Source of the DNA: a virus | Direction: 5' to 3' (one strand) | DNA: 64,000 bases | IMG/VR virus record: IMGVR_UViG_3300044701_001873 | Location: 1-64,000 of that record | In this document: in pieces, positions 57,701-64,000 of the stretch | How positions within the stretch are numbered: the stretch's first letter is position 1 | How the letters are laid out: each line of letters begins with the position of its first letter | The notes under the pieces: generated by a model | What the model was told of the DNA's origin: nothing | Seen by the model: only the letters and a program-made list of their open reading frames with translations | Database searches by the model: none | Program-made: the position numbers and the translations under genes

Positions 57701-60434
57701 TAGTGGGAACTGCGGTTACTGTGAATAAACCATTAAATCCAATCTTATCAATTCCTGTAGCATTTCTTGTACTCTTAATACTCTTAATTTCAACTTCGGA
57801 ACCTACAGATAGACCGTGATCTAGTTCAGTAGTAATAGTAACATCCTTGTTAGTATTAGACCAAGTTGCATTAGAAATAAATCTGAAATTTCTTAGTTCA
57901 TTAATATTTCCAAGAGTTGCAGGGTTATTTAAATTTCTAAAATATTTTGTAACTTCATCATCACTTGCTCCAATTGTTTTATTAGACTCTTGAAGAATAA
58001 ATCCTTCGCTTGGAGGTCTTGAAGTAATTGATGAACTTGATGGGATTACATATCTAATTTTGTAAAGAGTATCCGATAAAGATCTAGTATCTATTGTTCT
58101 TTCAATATAAGTTCTAGAGGTTGCTGGACCAAGAGTTGCAACTCCTGCAGCAACAATTGCATCATATATCGTATTATTTGCTCCATCTGAAGAAACAGAA
58201 ATATACCACTGCGACAATGAGATATCCCACTGAATAGGATGTCCAATTTCGTTTGGTTTTTTATCAGAAACTCTACTTACTACCTTTAATGAACCACCTC
58301 TATTATTGATACTTATAAAATTATTGTTTTGGGCATCATTGAAAGATTTTGCAATCTTTAACTGTGATGTAGTTAATGAAGAACCGGGTAACGAATTTGT
58401 TATCGCATAATATATCTGATCTTCTTTAACTCCATCAGGCAAATAACCATTTTCACTAATAATTCTAATTTTTTCCCCTGTTGAAAAAGAGTGTGGTGAA
58501 GAAAAATTAATTATATCGTCAGTAATGTTGTTTAAAGAATTACTTCTAGAAACATAGGATAATTTTTCTTTGCTTTGAGAAGTTCCTGGGATAACAATGT
58601 TAGCAAAATATGTTGAAGTAACTCCACTCTGATTTATTGTAAAATAAAGTTTATCGTCAGTCTTTGCTCCAATTCTATATCCATCCAAAATATGATTTGG
58701 TGGGGCATCTAAAGATTTTTTATTGTACAAGTATAATCTATTGCTTCCCGCAGATCCTCTGGAAATGGTCAATGCTACATCAATCGCATTAAATTCAGAA
58801 CTTGTTTCAATTGGTTCGATTTCTTTTGGTGGAATGATGTGAGTAATATAACCAACATCATCTCTTAAAAACGCTTCGTTTCTAAATCCAGTCGCAGTTA
58901 ATGAGTTTGCTCCAAAGTTGGAGTTTGAGTTTGTGATCGAAAGGTCTCCACCAGACTCTGTTAAGAAGTGGCGAGTAAATCCAATTGCAAATACGGAAAC
59001 TACCTGAATAAACGCATTGTTACTGCACTTAATATGAATACTTTCATAAGATGGTTTATGACGTGCTAGTGAATTGGCATAAATGTTTTGATCTCCAGTT
59101 GCCAGTTCGTCATCATATTCTCCGGTATTTGGATTATATTTTACGAATGCCTTATTATCTTTCTGTAGACCAATTCCGGTGAATTGCGCAACAACCATAC
59201 TCTTAAATCCACCTGCCTTGTCTCCATCTGCGTGAAGACCACACATACCATACACGGATCTTAGAGAACAGTTGAAAATGTATGGAGAGGCAGAATTAAC
59301 AGTATCTAAAATAAGACTTAAAGTTGCTCCAGGAGGAGAAGGGATACTCGGAGTTTCTGGAGGAGTTTGAACCTTATACTGAATTACGCTATCACTGATA
59401 ACTTTACTTACAACTTGTTGACCATTATATCCTGCTGGACCAATTCCTTTAATTTGAATAGGAGAGTCAACATCAATGTTTTCAAATGGCTCTGATAACT
59501 CAACGGTAATTGTATTACCAGATACTGTTCCATTTCCTGCACGAATACTTGTAATACCTATTTCATCTCCACGAGAACCTACGATCAAATATTCATCAAT
59601 CTTTGGTTGAATATCTAATAAGGATGATGGATAATCGTTTGAAATTCCTCTATCACTACTTTCCCCATAAGCAATTCCAACTTTTTCATAGTAAATATCT
59701 AAGTCAGTTCGAGTTGTAGAAAAGTTCTGAATAAACTCGTCATTGATAGTTACTGGATTTACTCCGTCTGCATATTCAAAACAAGTAAGTTTATGATGAG
59801 AAAATCTTGGGAAAAATGTGTTTGTCGTATAATCGATATAACAAGGAATATTTGGATCTGCATCAAAAACAGTAAATTGCCATAAGTAACAAGCACCTGT
59901 TACTCTAAAAATAGCAGATCTTTCAATATTTGCTCCATCAACTTCGTCAGGATTTGGGACATACTTAGGACGAATTTTGGTTTTACGAAGATCATAACCG
60001 ACAATAGAAGTTCCGCGAGGAATAATAACTCCCCCATGGACACTATTCATTTTGTAGAGAATATTATTTTCTGATGCAATATTAAAATTGGTATTTACAT
60101 CAAATTGAGTAAAATCATTACTTGAAGTTCCATTTCTCAAAAGATAAGTATTCTGTCCGAGGGAAATATCTGGAATCCACCCTGGACGATTATCAATAAG
60201 GTGCTCACCTGGATAAAGAAGAATGGTCGTTTTACCAAACCTATCATTATCTAAACCTTTCTGGTATGAAAATCTTGCTGCTTCTATTAATGCTCTTTGT
60301 ATAGTTTTAAAGGGTCTAGTTAATGAATTACCCTTATTTTCTATACTATCTGTAGAGTCGATACTTGATGGATCAACATAAAGAATTTCTCCACGAGTGC
60401 TCTTCAGAAAATTATCCAGACGACTGAGACCCAT
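54789..60434 (-). CDS. Giant tail protein with beta-helix, 1881 residues
   Basis: Largest gene of the window. The start (MGLSRLDNFLKSTRGEILY) is followed by a pectin-lyase-like segment (PFKTIQRALIEAARFSYQK, LYPGEHLIDNRPGWIPDIS). Middle repeats DxHDIYTSSDHGL-type and C-terminal GIGTAPEAGTALKVNGKIV (fibre-tip pattern). The first 60 residues resemble baseplate-binding regions of cyanophage tail proteins. It may act with the 46244-51706 product, whose fold it shares. Confidence 0.85.
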   Translation of the reverse strand: MGLSRLDNFLKSTRGEILYVDPSSIDSTDSIENKGNSLTRPFKTIQRALIEAARFSYQKGLDNDRFGKTTILLYPGEHLIDNRPGWIPDISLGQNTYLLRNGTSSNDFTQFDVNTNFNIASENNILYKMNSVHGGVIIPRGTSIVGYDLRKTKIRPKYVPNPDEVDGANIERSAIFRVTGACYLWQFTVFDADPNIPCYIDYTTNTFFPRFSHHKLTCFEYADGVNPVTINDEFIQNFSTTRTDLDIYYEKVGIAYGESSDRGISNDYPSSLLDIQPKIDEYLIVGSRGDEIGITSIRAGNGTVSGNTITVELSEPFENIDVDSPIQIKGIGPAGYNGQQVVSKVISDSVIQYKVQTPPETPSIPSPPGATLSLILDTVNSASPYIFNCSLRSVYGMCGLHADGDKAGGFKSMVVAQFTGIGLQKDNKAFVKYNPNTGEYDDELATGDQNIYANSLARHKPSYESIHIKCSNNAFIQVVSVFAIGFTRHFLTESGGDLSITNSNSNFGANSLTATGFRNEAFLRDDVGYITHIIPPKEIEPIETSSEFNAIDVALTISRGSAGSNRLYLYNKKSLDAPPNHILDGYRIGAKTDDKLYFTINQSGVTSTYFANIVIPGTSQSKEKLSYVSRSNSLNNITDDIINFSSPHSFSTGEKIRIISENGYLPDGVKEDQIYYAITNSLPGSSLTTSQLKIAKSFNDAQNNNFISINNRGGSLKVVSRVSDKKPNEIGHPIQWDISLSQWYISVSSDGANNTIYDAIVAAGVATLGPATSRTYIERTIDTRSLSDTLYKIRYVIPSSSSITSRPPSEGFILQESNKTIGASDDEVTKYFRNLNNPATLGNINELRNFRFISNATWSNTNKDVTITTELDHGLSVGSEVEIKSIKSTRNATGIDKIGFNGLFTVTAVPTRRTFKYALITNPGNFTSNTSARTVDLPRFSRKKYSGIYSIYKSEEIKPYIKGQQDGVYHLTITNSSNSPSASPFDSFKLSQPIQNLYPRTNRDEPVSDAPSASSFAVPDPVGKVVVDDPENSITKETIDSSLLDFNQSIKINNIISIDANTHDIYTSSDHGLNRLISATVLTPGSNYGTGSGVTETYYNAQLISNTGFGTEASAKVVVSSAGTIFSVEIMNPGTGYFVNEELSVVGIATTGLHTPGTVRVSNVYNNIGDNIKISNIKDPSYKKYNGLYKITLLNSSSNRIRVASLNPISSPVVGSGIGATVSQPSFINLTGKSLTITAASYNSTSGIATFASSSPHGLFKGNKISISSSTVEYNQSFIVNQVPLNNTFSVNVGKGLSPAGVGGAVLNYEGVSSRGELTSTEDENVSERMIFNYGNLTTYTSATLGPELSSTQVTLSDRYDLRIGDFILINNEIMRVKTTVTSNVIQVDRALVGTSPENHALGSLVRRINIIPIEFRRNSILRASGHTFEYLGFGPGNYSTAFPERQDRQLSPQEELFAQSAKFGAGAVIFTGMNSDGDSYTGNKKVSSSGRGETYDTPIPSFVGDPPESSNTLGIDYINPDVISVSRSISVDGGVEGNNISNFNGPVIFNEKITSNSPDGIEASTLLLQGDARISRRYTVGISTPTVAGNPGDVIFDAAPNVGGSIGWVYTNQNNWSRFGSINLSEFSSIGVFDDLTINNSDFKVSTGVQQFTVSNGLVGIGTAPEAGTALKVNGKIVGDGSGLTGVSDIWVTDAVGIHTNTPIGINTTSAKSEYAMYVEGTMAINGSLRVFEIIEKATIDNRTLTNTTIPVYLADNNVYYFVNPPTGDWTLSFLGDSSKLTTEPGYFLAGDNGFLNVGETMTVAIITNQGAIPYYNPTILVDNSNINPYYYGGEKITTGNPNGIDVYTYVLIRKAGSAAGAISNQITVLYSQAQYTQIP

Positions 60435-60460
60435 TTTATTGCGCTATAAATTCTGTTATA

Positions 60461-60470
60461 GATTATTTAG
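60461..60470 (-). promoter_or_regulatory. Possible late promoter CTAAATAA
   Basis: GCTAAATAATC on the minus strand lies 27-36 bases upstream of the ATG at 60434. One base differs from the strict TATAAATA core. The position matches the other late sites. Confidence 0.45.
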
Positions 60471-60478
60471 CAACAAGA

Positions 60479-60501
60479 AAACCTCCCTTTGGGGGAGGTT
60501 T
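60479..60501. terminator. Bidirectional terminator
   Basis: AAACCTCCC/GGGAGGTTT (60479-60487 with 60493-60501) has A and T runs on both sides, so it can act on both strands. On the minus strand it follows the Mom-like gene and precedes the structural block. Confidence 0.85.
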
Positions 60502-60528
60502 TTCAAGTCACACGGAAGGGAATCTGGT

Positions 60529-61164
60529 TTAAGTATCGCCTGTATTATTATACCACTTTTCTTCTTTCCAAGTCAAGCGTTTTTTAAGTTCTTTGTCGAA
60601 TAGCATCAGATATCTATGCTTTCGACTTCTTTCTCTCCATTCACCTTCAGAACCTTTTACAGAACCTCTTGAGTGTTTGGATCCATCAGAATAATAAAAA
60701 TCCTTTTTAGGATCAGTTAAACCGTAGTAAGTAAAATTACAAGCTCTGTATATAACTCCAGAGTGGTGATTAGCATCAGCATAGCTAAGAATACAACGAA
60801 CGCGGGCATCTTTTTTAAACCTCTTTATACAACGACTGACAAACCAAGAAGTGATGTTGTATTCTGTTTTTTGAATATCTGGGTGAACACATAATCTCGA
60901 TAATTCATAAAGACCGTCTTGTTCATCTCTTTGCAATCCAAATGCCCCGACTGCTATTTCTGGGACGGGGATCTTAGTAAAGATACAAGCAGCGAGGCAG
61001 TCACCAATATGCAAAATATCAGAAACACTGGATTTGAATAAACCGTAGTTGTATCCACTCTTAAAGTCCTTTGATTCGTCTTTTAAATAATGATAATTAT
61101 AAAGAAGATTTTTGATTTCTTCTTTACCTACTCTATCTATAAAAAACTGAGTATTTTTACTCAT
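60529..61164 (-). CDS. Mom-like DNA-modification protein (GNAT fold)
   Basis: The 211-residue protein has LAACIFTKIPVPEIAVGAF, then YELSRLCVHPDIQKTEYNI, TSWFVSRCIKRF and LSYADANHHSGVIYRACNF. ELSRLxV and SYADxxHxGxIYxAxNFxYxG are the pattern I know for Mu Mom and related phage acyltransferase-like proteins. Mom modifies adenine and blocks restriction. A basic C-terminal part (RSRKHRYLMLFDKELKKRL) could bind DNA. The modification chemistry is not shown by sequence. Confidence 0.8.
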   Translation of the reverse strand: MSKNTQFFIDRVGKEEIKNLLYNYHYLKDESKDFKSGYNYGLFKSSVSDILHIGDCLAACIFTKIPVPEIAVGAFGLQRDEQDGLYELSRLCVHPDIQKTEYNITSWFVSRCIKRFKKDARVRCILSYADANHHSGVIYRACNFTYYGLTDPKKDFYYSDGSKHSRGSVKGSEGEWRERSRKHRYLMLFDKELKKRLTWKEEKWYNNTGDT

Positions 61165-61331
61165 TCGTGTGAGGATTTCATCATATATTCTACAGTGTTT
61201 GCAACATCATTCATTGCAGCACGAAGATCTGGTTGTTGACCTGCTTCTTGTTTTAAGATAGGTCTAGAGTCATCAGTCAGTGTCCAACGCCACATATTCA
61301 TAGATTGGCAATACCACAGATTAATTTTCAT
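61161..61331 (-). CDS. Hypothetical 56-residue protein
   Basis: The frame MKINLWYCQSMNMWRWTLT continues DDSRPILKQEAGQQPDL, resembling small cyanophage proteins. ATGA overlap downstream with the Mom-like gene, and an 11-base overlap upstream. Function unknown. Confidence 0.7.
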   Translation of the reverse strand: MKINLWYCQSMNMWRWTLTDDSRPILKQEAGQQPDLRAAMNDVANTVEYMMKSSHE

Positions 61332-61515
61332 TTTTGAAGTATTCTAATTTAATCCAATTTATAAGAGCATTAAGTTCCATCATTTTTTGTTCGTCTTGTT
61401 CAATGACGGTATCGGAAACAAGTTCTCCTACAGTAATGGTTAATGGAATTTGTGTTTTATAATACTCTAATGCTTCAATAGCAAGTTTTCGATCTTTTTG
61501 TGAAATTAATGACAT
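61321..61515 (-). CDS. Hypothetical 64-residue helical protein
   Basis: The frame MSLISQKDRKLAIEALEYY is helical and charged. It lies between a tRNA and the Mom-like operon. Function unknown. Confidence 0.7.
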   Translation of the reverse strand: MSLISQKDRKLAIEALEYYKTQIPLTITVGELVSDTVIEQDEQKMMELNALINWIKLEYFKNEN

Positions 61516-61535
61516 TTTGGAGTTTTAAGAACTCA

Positions 61536-61607
61536 AGCCCCCGACTGGATTTGAACCAGCGACCAACGGTTTACAAAACCGTTGCTCTACCACTGAGCTA
61601 CAAGGGC
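61536..61607 (-). tRNA. tRNA-Thr (anticodon UGU)
   Basis: The minus strand folds as a 72-nt cloverleaf: acceptor GCCCTTG/CGGGGGC, D-arm GCTCAGTGGTAGAGC, anticodon stem ACGGT/ACCGT with loop TTTGTAA, T-arm CTGGTTCAAATCCAG. Anticodon UGU reads ACA. The CCA end is not encoded. It lies just outside the 61321-61515 gene. A phage tRNA of this kind may offset the AT-rich codon use. Confidence 0.95.
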
Positions 61608-61610
61608 AAT

Positions 61611-61880
61611 TTAATCAACAGGCAACATTTCTGGATTTTCCAGTTCTAATTCAAACATGAGAGGATGGCACTCTTCCATTATAAGGTAATGTGAAGATTG
61701 ATACAAGTCCTCAGGTTCAAATTTGAGTTCATTGTTTGCCATTTCAACTAATTCCAGATCATCCATACAATAATCTGGAAGTTCATCAAAAGTAAATGGA
61801 ATTTGATTTATGAAATACATCAAGACTATCTGCGTTTTTCGGTTATACCAAACATATGCTGCATCTATCCTGTATTTCAT
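61611..61880 (-). CDS. Hypothetical 89-residue protein
   Basis: The frame MKYRIDAAYVWYNRKTQIV is alpha/beta, with a hydrophobic middle and an acidic end (EDLYQSSHYLIMEECHPLM). No family recognised. It sits directly upstream of the tRNA in the same direction. Confidence 0.7.
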   Translation of the reverse strand: MKYRIDAAYVWYNRKTQIVLMYFINQIPFTFDELPDYCMDDLELVEMANNELKFEPEDLYQSSHYLIMEECHPLMFELELENPEMLPVD

Positions 61881-61905
61881 AGGAACAACTCCTATTACTT
61901 TTTGT

Positions 61906-62085
61906 TTATTTAGATGATGTTTTAAAATCAGTTTCTGGAGTATATGTTGGGGGATGTAAAGTGCAGTATTCGTTAAAAGTAATTTTCATTTCTTTATTAG
62001 TTAATCCACAGTTTCTTGCTGCTTCTGGAAGATTCCATTTTGCTGAAAACAACATTTCCATTGATTCTTTTGTTTCTGGACGCAT
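61906..62085 (-). CDS. Hypothetical 59-residue protein
   Basis: The frame MRPETKESMEMLFSAKWNL has EAARNCGLTNKEMKITFNE, suggesting a small helix-turn-helix-like protein. I think similar proteins occur in cyanophages. DNA binding is possible. Confidence 0.7.
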   Translation of the reverse strand: MRPETKESMEMLFSAKWNLPEAARNCGLTNKEMKITFNEYCTLHPPTYTPETDFKTSSK

Positions 62086-62146
62086 ATCTTAAAAATCCTT
62101 ATGTGAAAATTTTTACTGGGAAAATTTTTGCCCTAAAAAATGAAAA

Positions 62147-62329
62147 TCAAAGTGGATTTGCATATGAGAGAGTTTTTTCATCCAAAGTTGCACGAACGAA
62201 CTCTAGCACATTCATAAACTCATCAACGGTATCACAGGACACTTCTCGTTCTGTCCCCTCACTGGAGTAAATATAAACAGTCCTTTTAAGGGGATCAACC
62301 ACGCATCGGGTCAAATACTCTTCTTGCAT
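62147..62329 (-). CDS. Conserved 60-residue phage protein
   Basis: The frame MQEEYLTRCVVDPLKRTVY continues SSEGTEREVSCDTVDEFMN, a pattern I associate with cyanomyoviruses. It is the first gene behind a strong sigma-70 promoter. Alpha/beta fold; function unknown. Confidence 0.75.
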   Translation of the reverse strand: MQEEYLTRCVVDPLKRTVYIYSSEGTEREVSCDTVDEFMNVLEFVRATLDEKTLSYANPL

Positions 62330-62352
62330 AGTAAAAACGTAACACCGATCCT

Positions 62353-62381
62353 AGTGTAGCACTTTCTTGCTGGGAAGTCAA
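62353..62381 (-). promoter_or_regulatory. Sigma-70 promoter
   Basis: TTGACT (62376-62381) and TACACT (62353-62358) are spaced by 17 bases on the minus strand, 24 bases before the ATG at 62329. It lies just after the stop of the glycine-rich gene. Confidence 0.85.
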
Positions 62382-62389
62382 GGAAATAA

Positions 62390-64000
62390 TTATGCTGGTT
62401 GAATAAAGGAAATTGCAACCAATCCATTACCTCCCCCAAGACCTGAAACGTAAGCAGTTCCATTCCCGATAACACTATTACCACCATATCCTATTATACC
62501 ATCATAAACAACTCCCGGAGAAGTTCCTATTGCAACAAAATTATCTAAAGCAGAAACTAGTGGATTTATATAATTAGATCCTCCACCACCTCCACCGCCA
62601 CCAGCGTTATTTCCAGCGCCACCACCTCCTCCTCCATAATAACCTGCCCCACCTGCACCACCACAGTCTGTAGGAATAGGTGATGTAATATATGGATCTA
62701 GATTTCTAGAACTTCCACCACCAGATCCTCTTATCCATCCACCAGTTGCATTTGCTCCATATAATGGAACTGATGTTGTATCAGCAACAGGAGAATTTGC
62801 ACCTCTCCCGCCAGTCAAAAATCCCGATACCTCAGCAGTATCCCAAAAAAAACCTGCTTCTCCTGGGTTTAGACCAGAACCGAGATTAAATCCACCAGCA
62901 CCTCCAGAGATAAGAGTTCCTCCACCACCTCCTGGTCCAGAGTTAAGACCACCTAAACCAGAAAATCCTGGACCACCAGCGCCTCCTCCTCCAGCACCTC
63001 CAACTCCACCGGAAGTAGTAGCATTAATAGAAGCACCACCTCCTCCGCCACCACCTCCGGCGATCAATAAAGGAGTTAATATTCCACCTAGATTATAAAA
63101 AATTCCACTATAACCACCACCAGAACCACCACAACCTCCTGTTATAATGGAGAATTTTTGAGATCTAGCAGCTCTTAATCCAATAGTAATGGCAGTCCAA
63201 GGTTCTCCTCCCCCACCAACATTAAAGGTTGTTGGATTTTCTGAAGTCCCTGGTATTGTTAATCTATAAGCAGACATAAAGGATGCTTCATTATTTCCAT
63301 TATTATCAGTTCCGACTCTAACATTAACCGCACTAATGAAATTTGCAGGAACTCCTGTTGGTGTAATACTTACATTATCTAAAAATCCAAGAGCAATAGC
63401 AGTATCACCTGCCAATAATCCTGTAATGTTTGGTGGATCTGGGTTTCCTGTTCCAGTTGCTATTGTTGAGGTTGGTGGGCTTGCAGGATCAAATCCCCTA
63501 AAAACTAAACAAGCGTGAGCAACACCAGCAGGATCTCCATCACCGGCACCGCCATCAATGGCCCCTGCTGGAGTTAATCCTGTTATTAAAGTTTCTCCTG
63601 CTGCTAATATTTTATATGATAATTGATAAGAAACATTATCATTACCAACACTTGAACTAATCCCAATAAAACCAGGTGGTGGATTTAAAGTTCCTCCATC
63701 AGCAACTGAAGAGCAAAATACAATGTCCCCTGCAGCAGACCCTAACGGAAGAGGAAGTTGGGTTAAAGCACCAGAACTTTGTAGACTGGGTCTTAATGCA
63801 ACAGTGATTGCTGTGTATGGATTGGTTCCCGAAACTGTGAAGGATGCTGGGTTTTCAATACCAGTATTAGGTCTTATTCTATAAGCAGTCATTATAGATG
63901 CTTCATTAGCTCCATTTGCATCTGTTCCAACTCTAATATCACCACCACTAACATAACCAGTTGGAAGTGTAGATGGAATTTGACTTACATTATCTAAAAA
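62390..64000 (-). CDS. Glycine-rich tail protein, partial (N-terminus beyond window)
   Basis: The frame stays open to 64000 and reads FLDNVSQIPSTLP at the edge, so an internal ATG at 63892 is not the true start. About 130-residue units (LGFLDNVS..., NEASxMxAYR..., TAITxxLR) repeat, followed by a C-terminal glycine-rich region (GGGGGGASINATTSGGVGG, GGGGGAGNNAGG). It resembles the 40144-42657 product and is probably a tail adhesin. At least 536 residues fall inside the window. Confidence 0.8.
   Translation of the reverse strand, partial: FLDNVSQIPSTLPTGYVSGGDIRVGTDANGANEASIMTAYRIRPNTGIENPASFTVSGTNPYTAITVALRPSLQSSGALTQLPLPLGSAAGDIVFCSSVADGGTLNPPPGFIGISSSVGNDNVSYQLSYKILAAGETLITGLTPAGAIDGGAGDGDPAGVAHACLVFRGFDPASPPTSTIATGTGNPDPPNITGLLAGDTAIALGFLDNVSITPTGVPANFISAVNVRVGTDNNGNNEASFMSAYRLTIPGTSENPTTFNVGGGGEPWTAITIGLRAARSQKFSIITGGCGGSGGGYSGIFYNLGGILTPLLIAGGGGGGGGASINATTSGGVGGAGGGGAGGPGFSGLGGLNSGPGGGGGTLISGGAGGFNLGSGLNPGEAGFFWDTAEVSGFLTGGRGANSPVADTTSVPLYGANATGGWIRGSGGGSSRNLDPYITSPIPTDCGGAGGAGYYGGGGGGAGNNAGGGGGGGGSNYINPLVSALDNFVAIGTSPGVVYDGIIGYGGNSVIGNGTAYVSGLGGGNGLVAISFIQPA

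Overview
This window looks like part of the genome of a T4-type myovirus infecting cyanobacteria (a cyanomyovirus). The basis is family recognition by eye, not a database search. Supporting signs are a viral peptide deformylase, several very long beta-helix and collagen-like tail proteins, T4-style late promoters (ATAAATA), many small proteins of kinds I associate with cyanophages, and a phage tRNA-Thr(UGU). No terminase, capsid, polymerase or photosynthesis gene falls in the window, so host and genus stay open. About 115 genes are packed with ATGA and TAATG overlaps. All but one lie on the minus strand, so transcription runs right to left. Many genes are shorter than 60 codons.

Layout from left to right. 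1-1245 is almost gene-free and holds a striking array of ATCTCGA repeats, next to the only plus-strand gene, an HNH homing-type endonuclease (1246-1806). 1.8-6.3 kb holds small early-type genes, a methyltransferase next to a possible restriction-endonuclease-like gene, and a cluster of tryptophan-rich proteins. 6.3-11.6 kb encodes tail adhesins: three LamG-like paralogues and a 909-residue collagen-like fibre. 11.6-22.4 kb is a long run of small overlapping genes, including families of related paralogues. 22.5-28.1 kb has exported proteins, peptide deformylase and many tiny genes, some with one membrane helix. 28.1-35.9 kb has a Band-7-like membrane protein, Dam methylase, an HNH endonuclease, glutaredoxin and an RlpA-like barrel. 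36.0-39.4 kb is a DNA-processing group: SF2 helicase, ParB-like protein, and an adenine methyltransferase split over two genes in beta-class order. 40.1-60.4 kb is a second structural block with glycine-rich, collagen-like and beta-helix proteins up to 1881 residues. 60.5-64.0 kb has a Mom-like DNA-modification protein, the tRNA, small genes and a glycine-rich protein that runs off the window.

The most distinctive regulatory feature is a compact cassette repeated about a dozen times between genes. On the minus strand it consists of an inverted repeat around AACTGGCACA, then a GC-rich terminator hairpin, then a TATAAT -10 box followed by TTCATACA just before a start codon. At three sites the -35 hexamer sits inside the terminator hairpin. 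This resembles the promoter/stem-loop (PeSL) mobile cassettes described in T4-type phages.

Several genes point to DNA modification or evasion of host restriction: Dam, the split beta-class methyltransferase, the small NPPW methyltransferase with its partner, and the Mom-like protein. The tail blocks would supply host-range adhesins, and the exported and membrane proteins probably act on the host envelope.
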